From the NCBI GenBank assembly GCA_963966185.1, contig CAWZYM010000233.1, positions 112,501 through 176,500 on the forward strand: DNA of 64,000 nt. Reading direction: 5' to 3'. Source of the stretch: Rhabditoides inermis. Its lineage: Eukaryota; Nematoda; Chromadorea; Rhabditida; Rhabditidae. Position numbers and translations under genes: made by a program. Below the pieces are notes generated by a model, which saw only the letters and a program-made list of their open reading frames with translations, was not told the origin of the DNA and did not search any database. The first letter of the stretch is position 1, and each line of letters opens with the position of its first letter. Below are positions 59,308-64,000 of this stretch, piece after piece.

Positions 59308-59751
59308 ATGTCATCGGAGGCGATTCGTCTGAAGGAGGAGGGAAACGCGTGTTTCAAGGAGAAGAGGTACCACAAGGCGATCGAGCTCTACACCAAGTCC
59401 CTCGAGGCGAACGCCGATCCACTCGTGCTAGGTGAGGAGAGAGAGAGAGGGGGGGGAGACACGTGGTTGCAGGCAACCGCGCGCAGGCGTACATCAATGT
59501 GAAGAGGTGGCCGGCGGCTGTGATGGACTGCGACGCCGCCCTCCTCGCCAAGCCAGACCACGCAAAGGCCCTGTTCCGGTGGGGATCGCATATCTCACAT
59601 ACTATGCTAATCTTGTTGTGTTTAGTCGCGCGGTGGCTCTGGAGGCTCGCGGTCTGTGTGCACTCGCTGTCTCGGATGTGGAGAGATGCCTGCGCATAGC
59701 TGACGATCCGGCAGCGAAGACACTCAAGCAGAAGCTGGACGGCAAGGTGGG

Positions 59752-59795
<44 letters not shown>

Positions 59796-60565
59796 TTCCC
59801 TCATCCTGCTTCTTCCAGCCGAATGTGTCAGTGCTGCCTGTGTATGCGTGCGCCCGCGGGGATGAGATCAGATGTGACGAGGAGTGGGTGGAGGTGGCTA
59901 TCGAGGGAGAGGAGGAGGAGGAGAGTGTGGAGAAGGAGCAGCAGCCCTGCTCCTCCACCCTCCCCATGTCGTCTCTCACCCTGTCCGCTCTCCCGCCGCC
60001 TCCTTCTACTTTCGCCCAGTTCCACAACCACTTTGCGCTCCTCGAGAAGACTCCTCGCATGTTTGCCGAGTATTTCATGGTGAGAGTGTAGTTATCGATT
60101 GTTTATTGATTGTTTCGTGTTCCAGTCGATCCCGGTGTCGCAGCTGTCGTCTCTTCTGGGCGACCTAGTGGAGGTGGAGCACGTGTCGTGTCTGCTGCGT
60201 GGGATGGAGCAGATGGAGCAGGGAGTGGAGCAGAAGGTGAGGAAGAGGATGAGGAAAAGGTGGAGGAAAGGGGAGAGAGAAAGAAAAAAATGGTTTTGAG
60301 ATGCGAGACTCTCTGGTGTACCTGTCGTCGATCCCTCGCTTTGAGTTGCTGGCTATGTTCCTGGAAGATGAGGATAAGCAGGGTACGTGTACGAGAATTG
60401 CTGATTATAGAGAGGAGAGGGGTAGCTATTTTCAGTTCTCGAGTCACTGGGCTCTCGCTTCTCCTCTGCCGATTCTCTTCTCATCCGACAGAAGTTTGGT
60501 CTTGCGTGAGATCCGCCAATCGTCCGGTAACCGTTGTGGCTATCCAGAGTTGTTTACTTTGTTGA
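59308..60565 (+). CDS. RPAP3/SPAG1-like TPR co-chaperone
   Basis: The ATG at 59308 follows TTTGGTAG. The first exons encode three TPR motifs (residues about 1-120): AIRLKEEGNACFKEKRYHKA, NRAQAYINVKRWPAAVMDCD and AVALEARGLCALAVSDVERC. Lys/Asn/Arg positions fit a carboxylate clamp for HSP90/HSP70 tails. An acidic linker follows, then an RPAP3_C-type helical domain: FHNHFALLEKTPRMFAEYFM, IPVSQLSSLLGDLVEVEHV and LVYLSSIPRFELLAMFLEDE. RPAP3 links HSP90 to the RUVBL1/2 ring in the R2TP complex; SPAG1 has the same ending. Only one TPR array is present, whereas human RPAP3 has two. The exon at 60301 uses a TTTTGAG acceptor. The last exon and the stop at 60563-60565 are tentative. Confidence 0.83.
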
Positions 60566-60748
60566 TTTTGTTGTTTATACATTTGTTGGCCATCTTGGTG
60601 TGTTGCTATGGAACGTGTACAGAAGTGCGCATGTTTATTAACGGAACTAGTAAGCGAATATCGGGAAACACAAATCACACAATTGACTGCTTGCGATTTT
60701 AAGAACGTTGTTGTAAGTAGTCTAAGAAGATGTGTATGCGTGGCTGTA

Positions 60749-62629
60749 TCAGGGGATGTGGAGGAGGTTGTGCGTGACGGATCCGAGCTCGTTGGTGACA
60801 GGCTTGGACTGCAATGACACTGTGTCTCCTGATACTCCCCCACTCTCTCACCTTGTCTGTCTCCCACTTTCCGTCGACGGCATAGAGGTAGTGGTGTGTT
60901 CCGTGTGGCAGGGGCAGTCGCACCCTCCATCCCCCCTCCTCCTCCCTCTCCAACGGAATCTTCCCCATCCAGTCAACAAACGAGCCAGTGATGAACACAG
61001 ACTCCGCACTCGCGTCCGACCAACGGAACTCGGTAGACGCGGGCACCACGTCTGAAAGGGAGGTTACGTCAGCTCAGACCACGTACCATATGTCTGCTGG
61101 GAGAGGCGATTGGAATCTGAGAGGTTGGCTTCCCAGTGATCGATGAAGCTGAAAGAGGATAATTGGGAATGAGTGGACTGGACAGGGATGACTGACTCTG
61201 TTCCGGCCGCCTGTCTCTCTTCTTTGATCACATCGGCATGCTCCACCTTCTCCCAATCATCTTCCTCCTTCTCGCATTTCTTTGACTCTTCCTTCTCCTT
61301 CTCACTTTTCTTCGACTCCTCCTTCTCCTTTTCGCTTTTCTTCGACTCCTCCTTCTCCGACTCCTCTTTGGGATGCTCCTTCTCCTTCTCCTGCTCCTTC
61401 TCCTCGTCTTTGTCGATCAATGACCAGTTGGAAGTCGAAGATTGTGTCGAATTCAGGGAAGATCCGCGGGAAGTGCTGCTCTACAAAATATATTTGATCA
61501 TACTATCACATATACCAAATACCTTGTGTTTATAGTAATTGTCCTTGTGTACAGATGACGTTGACGTAGCCGTCTGCGTCTTCTGGAGTGACGACGTCTC
61601 CAATTGTTTCCCTTTCTTGACTTCGTCAGGCATCTCAATCATCCTCTCAGAGAGCTTCTGCCCAGACTCGTGTCCCTGAAAATCAATCGATAATCAATCG
61701 ACAATGGTACCAACCTCGCTGGCTTGTGTTGCAGTGGAGAGAGGAGACGATTGGCCAGATGTGGTGGGACAAGTGTAGGAGTGGAGGCTGCTGGAACGAT
61801 TGGCGAGACGGGAATCCGCCTGAAACACAATCCATTATCAATCGATATCGAGGGCTGCAACCTTTGGAGTGGAATGAGCCCTCGGATTGAACTCTACATC
61901 TTCGTCAGACAGTTGCTGAAAACAAAACGGTGTGATATTTATTTTTCACTTGTCTAGTTCACCGTCATCGAAGTGCCGAGAGTGGAGTGCACTCCGAATT
62001 GGGGGACCTAGAAATGGCGGTATTCATTTCAAAGTACAGTATCCTTCAAACCTGCACCGGCTCTCTCATCACGATGCGACGCTTCGGAGACTTGGAAGGC
62101 GGTGCGTCTTCTATCTGGAAGTATCGATTGATGATCGATCAATTATCGATTTATCTCACTGGCTTGGCAGTGATGGCGACTCGGGTACAGCTCGAAGAGA
62201 GATAGATGTCGTGGAAGATCGAACTGCCCTTCTGGAAATTCGATTACTGTACTCTACCGTATACCTAAGTGATATACTTTTCCGTCGCCCGAGTCTCTGC
62301 TGGAGCAAAGGTAAATGGAGCACAGAACGACGATGACGAGTGCGAGAATCGAGGTCTTGAGGAAGTTGACCTGGAAAGAAGAGGGAGTGGAAAGGGTGGT
62401 AGTCTGGGTGGAGAGGGCATACCAGGTTCTCGTCGGTGAATGGATCGAGGGAGGGCGGGATGGGAGTGGTGGGCTGGTCGAGGAGGGGCTCCAGCAGGGA
62501 AGAGAACATGCTGGAGGAGGGAGGTGGGGGAGGGAGGGGGAGGGCCACTCACTCCACTCTGCGGGGCTCATGGCTGCACTTGAGCGCGTGGCGCGCCCAC
62601 TCGCGCACCCAACCAGGCAGGGACACCAT
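60749..62629 (-). CDS. membrane-anchored CBM48 glycogen-binding protein with LIR-like motif
   Basis: Twelve exons stay in phase and give 467 residues: 62553-62629, 62423-62510, 62278-62370, 62160-62231, 62052-62114, 61963-62007, 61862-61915, 61715-61819, 61523-61675, 61087-61480, 60852-61051 and 60749-60808. There is no signal peptide. One membrane segment lies at about 56-77 (FLKTSILALVIVVLCSIYLC). A Ser/Thr-rich and then Lys/Glu-repeat linker follows (EKEKEESKKSEK repeated). Near residue 326 is EEDDWEKVEHAD, a W-x-x-V core with acidic residues before it, as in Atg8-interacting (LIR) motifs. Residues about 382-467 form an AMPK-beta-type CBM48: FRWSDASAESVFITGSFVDW, HGTHHYLYAVDGKW and VTNELGSVTHNLLHI. 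The two sugar-binding Trp are kept; the AMPK Lys before the second Trp is Leu. Layout parallels STBD1, which has CBM20 instead. Confidence 0.85.
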
Positions 62630-63068
62630 CGGAGAGGGAATGGCGAGCGGGGAGGGAGGGGAGAAGGGAGAGGGGGGCGTCATTTCATTGTCTATTCATT
62701 GTTGTCAAGCATAATTAAATTTGTCATGCATTTGATCAAGGGCAGCGACCATCGGAGACGAGAGGGAATCAGTCGTGTAGTTCGATCAGTTCAAGTTTAA
62801 TTGGAAGTTGTAGTGACAAAATGTTGATTGCTAACCACATTCAACGCATAACACAAACACAAAAATATATAACTATCTAAAGGCGGCCGACGCGGGGAGC
62901 TGGTCGAGCCTGCGGGAATGCCACTCTCTCGCGTCACGGCCTCTTCGCTCACTCTATCCGTGTATCCGCTCACTTTCACCTCATGTGCCTCATGTCAACG
63001 TTTTGCGTGAATGTGTATTTTAACGAATACGAAATATGCAAAACACACACAAAATACATACAATCGTT
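62630..63068. other. intergenic spacer
   Basis: Upstream of the CBM48 gene and downstream of the last gene, both on the minus strand. A GGGAGGGG tract lies at 62652-62680. No gene is seen. Confidence 0.45.
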
Positions 63069-63947
63069 TCATATCTTCTTATTATCAAGGTGAGCGCTGC
63101 TTTGAACGAGCGGCGGTCTCCCTGATTTCTTCGGTTTCTTCTCGCTTGGCACAAAATATTTGCCTATTCTCTCGTAGTATTGCGGCTCCGGAAAGACGGA
63201 TGAATGGGGAGAAATAGCAGGGGAAGGGACAGGATATGAAGATGGCGGAGGAGGAGACGGTGGGAGGTATGCTTCTGCTCCAGCAAACTGCTCCACTTGC
63301 CCAGGAGGAGCAGGAGCAGGAGCCGGCGGTAGAAGAGAAGACGCAGCGGGCTGTTTCCTCCTCCACTCGTTCATGTGATTGGCGTTGTGCAGACCTACGC
63401 TGTTCTTGGATGGTCTGATTGGGGGAAGAAGGAGAGCCGGCATGAGAAGCACAGGGTAGTAGAACACCACTGGCGCCGGCTGAGGAACCGACACCTGCAT
63501 CATCCGATGAGGGGAGGAGCCAAAATGGGCGGGGCCTGGCCAGAAAGGGTCATCTTCACGACCTGCAATCAAACAACGTTCCTCAATTCGAATTCGGTAA
63601 CACAGATTGTGTAAGAACACATTTATCGAATCAACCACTCAAAACAAGTGAAGACAAGAAAAAAAAACTAGTTGTATAGTAGTTGTGACACATGTGAGAG
63701 TGGAACAGTAACAGCATAGCAACGGAATAGAGTAGGACTGGTGGCTGCTGCATTGCTGGTGCGTTATTGGTGCGCGGCTGGTTCAGCTGGTGCTTTCCTT
63801 ACTGAGTGCGATGCCGGCCTCCTCCCCTCCCGTCACCACATCTACCACAACGAACTGCTTGCTCCGACGGATGAGAGTGCCATAGAACATATAGGGGTCA
63901 TCGAACATGGCAGACTGCCAGCGACCACCGAAGTGGGTCTCCATCTC
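63069..63947 (-). CDS. 3' part of an unrecognised gene with proline-rich C-terminus
   Basis: Two exons join in phase: about 63802-63947 (METHFGGRWQSAMFDDPYMF, YGTLIRRSKQFVVVDVVTGG) and 63069-63562, which starts SREDDPFWPGPAHFGSS, has a short hydrophobic stretch VVFYYPVLLMPALLLPP and a Pro/Ala-rich tail, and ends SAHLDNKKI with TGA 63069-63071. The hydrophobic stretch could be a membrane segment. The remaining exons lie beyond the right edge; the bases after 63950 are a GA-rich intron. No domain is recognised. Confidence 0.65.
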
Positions 63948-63963
63948 CTGAATGGAAGGGTGG

Positions 63964-64000
<37 letters not shown>

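Noticed and set aside
60299..60702. 133-residue frame as a separate small gene
   Set aside because: Its first part (SLVYLSSIPRFELLAMFLED) is the end of the RPAP3_C domain of the upstream gene; the rest is likely 3' UTR or intron.
61074..61535. Ser/Phe-rich + strand frames
   Set aside because: Antisense shadows of the Lys/Glu-repeat exon of the CBM48 gene.

Overview
This is a nematode nuclear genome window; the species cannot be named from the sequence. Evidence: a major-sperm-protein (MSP) domain gene, two tandem seven-helix chemoreceptor-like genes of the nematode serpentine kind, many very short introns (about 45-70 bp), and TTTCAG-type acceptors just upstream of many start codons, as expected for spliced-leader trans-splicing. 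All genes are split. CDS coordinates are therefore gene spans from start to stop, and exon joins were checked by splice signals and reading phase where stated. Long GA, CT and AC tracts lie mostly in introns.

Layout. 1-2041 (-): a Thr/Val-rich repeat protein, running off the left edge. 2574-3997 (-): an orphan type I membrane protein. 4234-4786 (-): an MSP-domain protein. 5344-6526 (-): phosphoserine phosphatase. 8488-9561 (-): a second orphan type I membrane protein. 9909-11635: a 62-bp satellite array of about 28 copies. 11959-12710 (-): the 3' part of an unrecognised gene. 13460-14720: two GC-rich CCCGCGGG patches.

15083-21947 is a giant foldback DNA transposon built from 178-bp tandem units. 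It sits inside a tRNA-Glu gene with a clear 9-bp target duplication, and a second palindromic element lies in its centre. 22106-28224 is a nearly intact LTR retrotransposon with a zinc-knuckle gag but no visible polymerase. 28385-30487 (-) is mitochondrial enoyl reductase (MECR), with an intact tRNA-Glu gene in an intron.

The right half is gene dense. 30986-33617 (+) encodes a predicted receptor: a Ly6-like ectodomain, one membrane segment and a catalytically degenerate PP1-like domain. 34023-40501 (-) is a FANCJ/DOG-1 helicase carrying a transposon-like insert in one intron and a G-rich array in another. 41382-45833 (+) holds two chemoreceptors plus a broken relic. 46175-49080 (+) is fatty acid amide hydrolase, followed by a small secreted peptide gene. 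GTPBP10 (-) and FAM98 (+) diverge from a short shared promoter. FAM98, TMEM65, EXOC5 and RPAP3-like genes follow head to tail with 225-385 bp gaps, an operon-like layout. 60749-62629 (-) encodes a membrane-anchored CBM48 protein with a W-x-x-V motif, organised like the vertebrate glycophagy receptor STBD1. A partial proline-rich gene ends the window.

The two most unusual genes are the receptor-like pseudophosphatase (30986-33617) and the CBM48 membrane protein (60749-62629). The most unusual DNA structure is the foldback element inside the tRNA gene.
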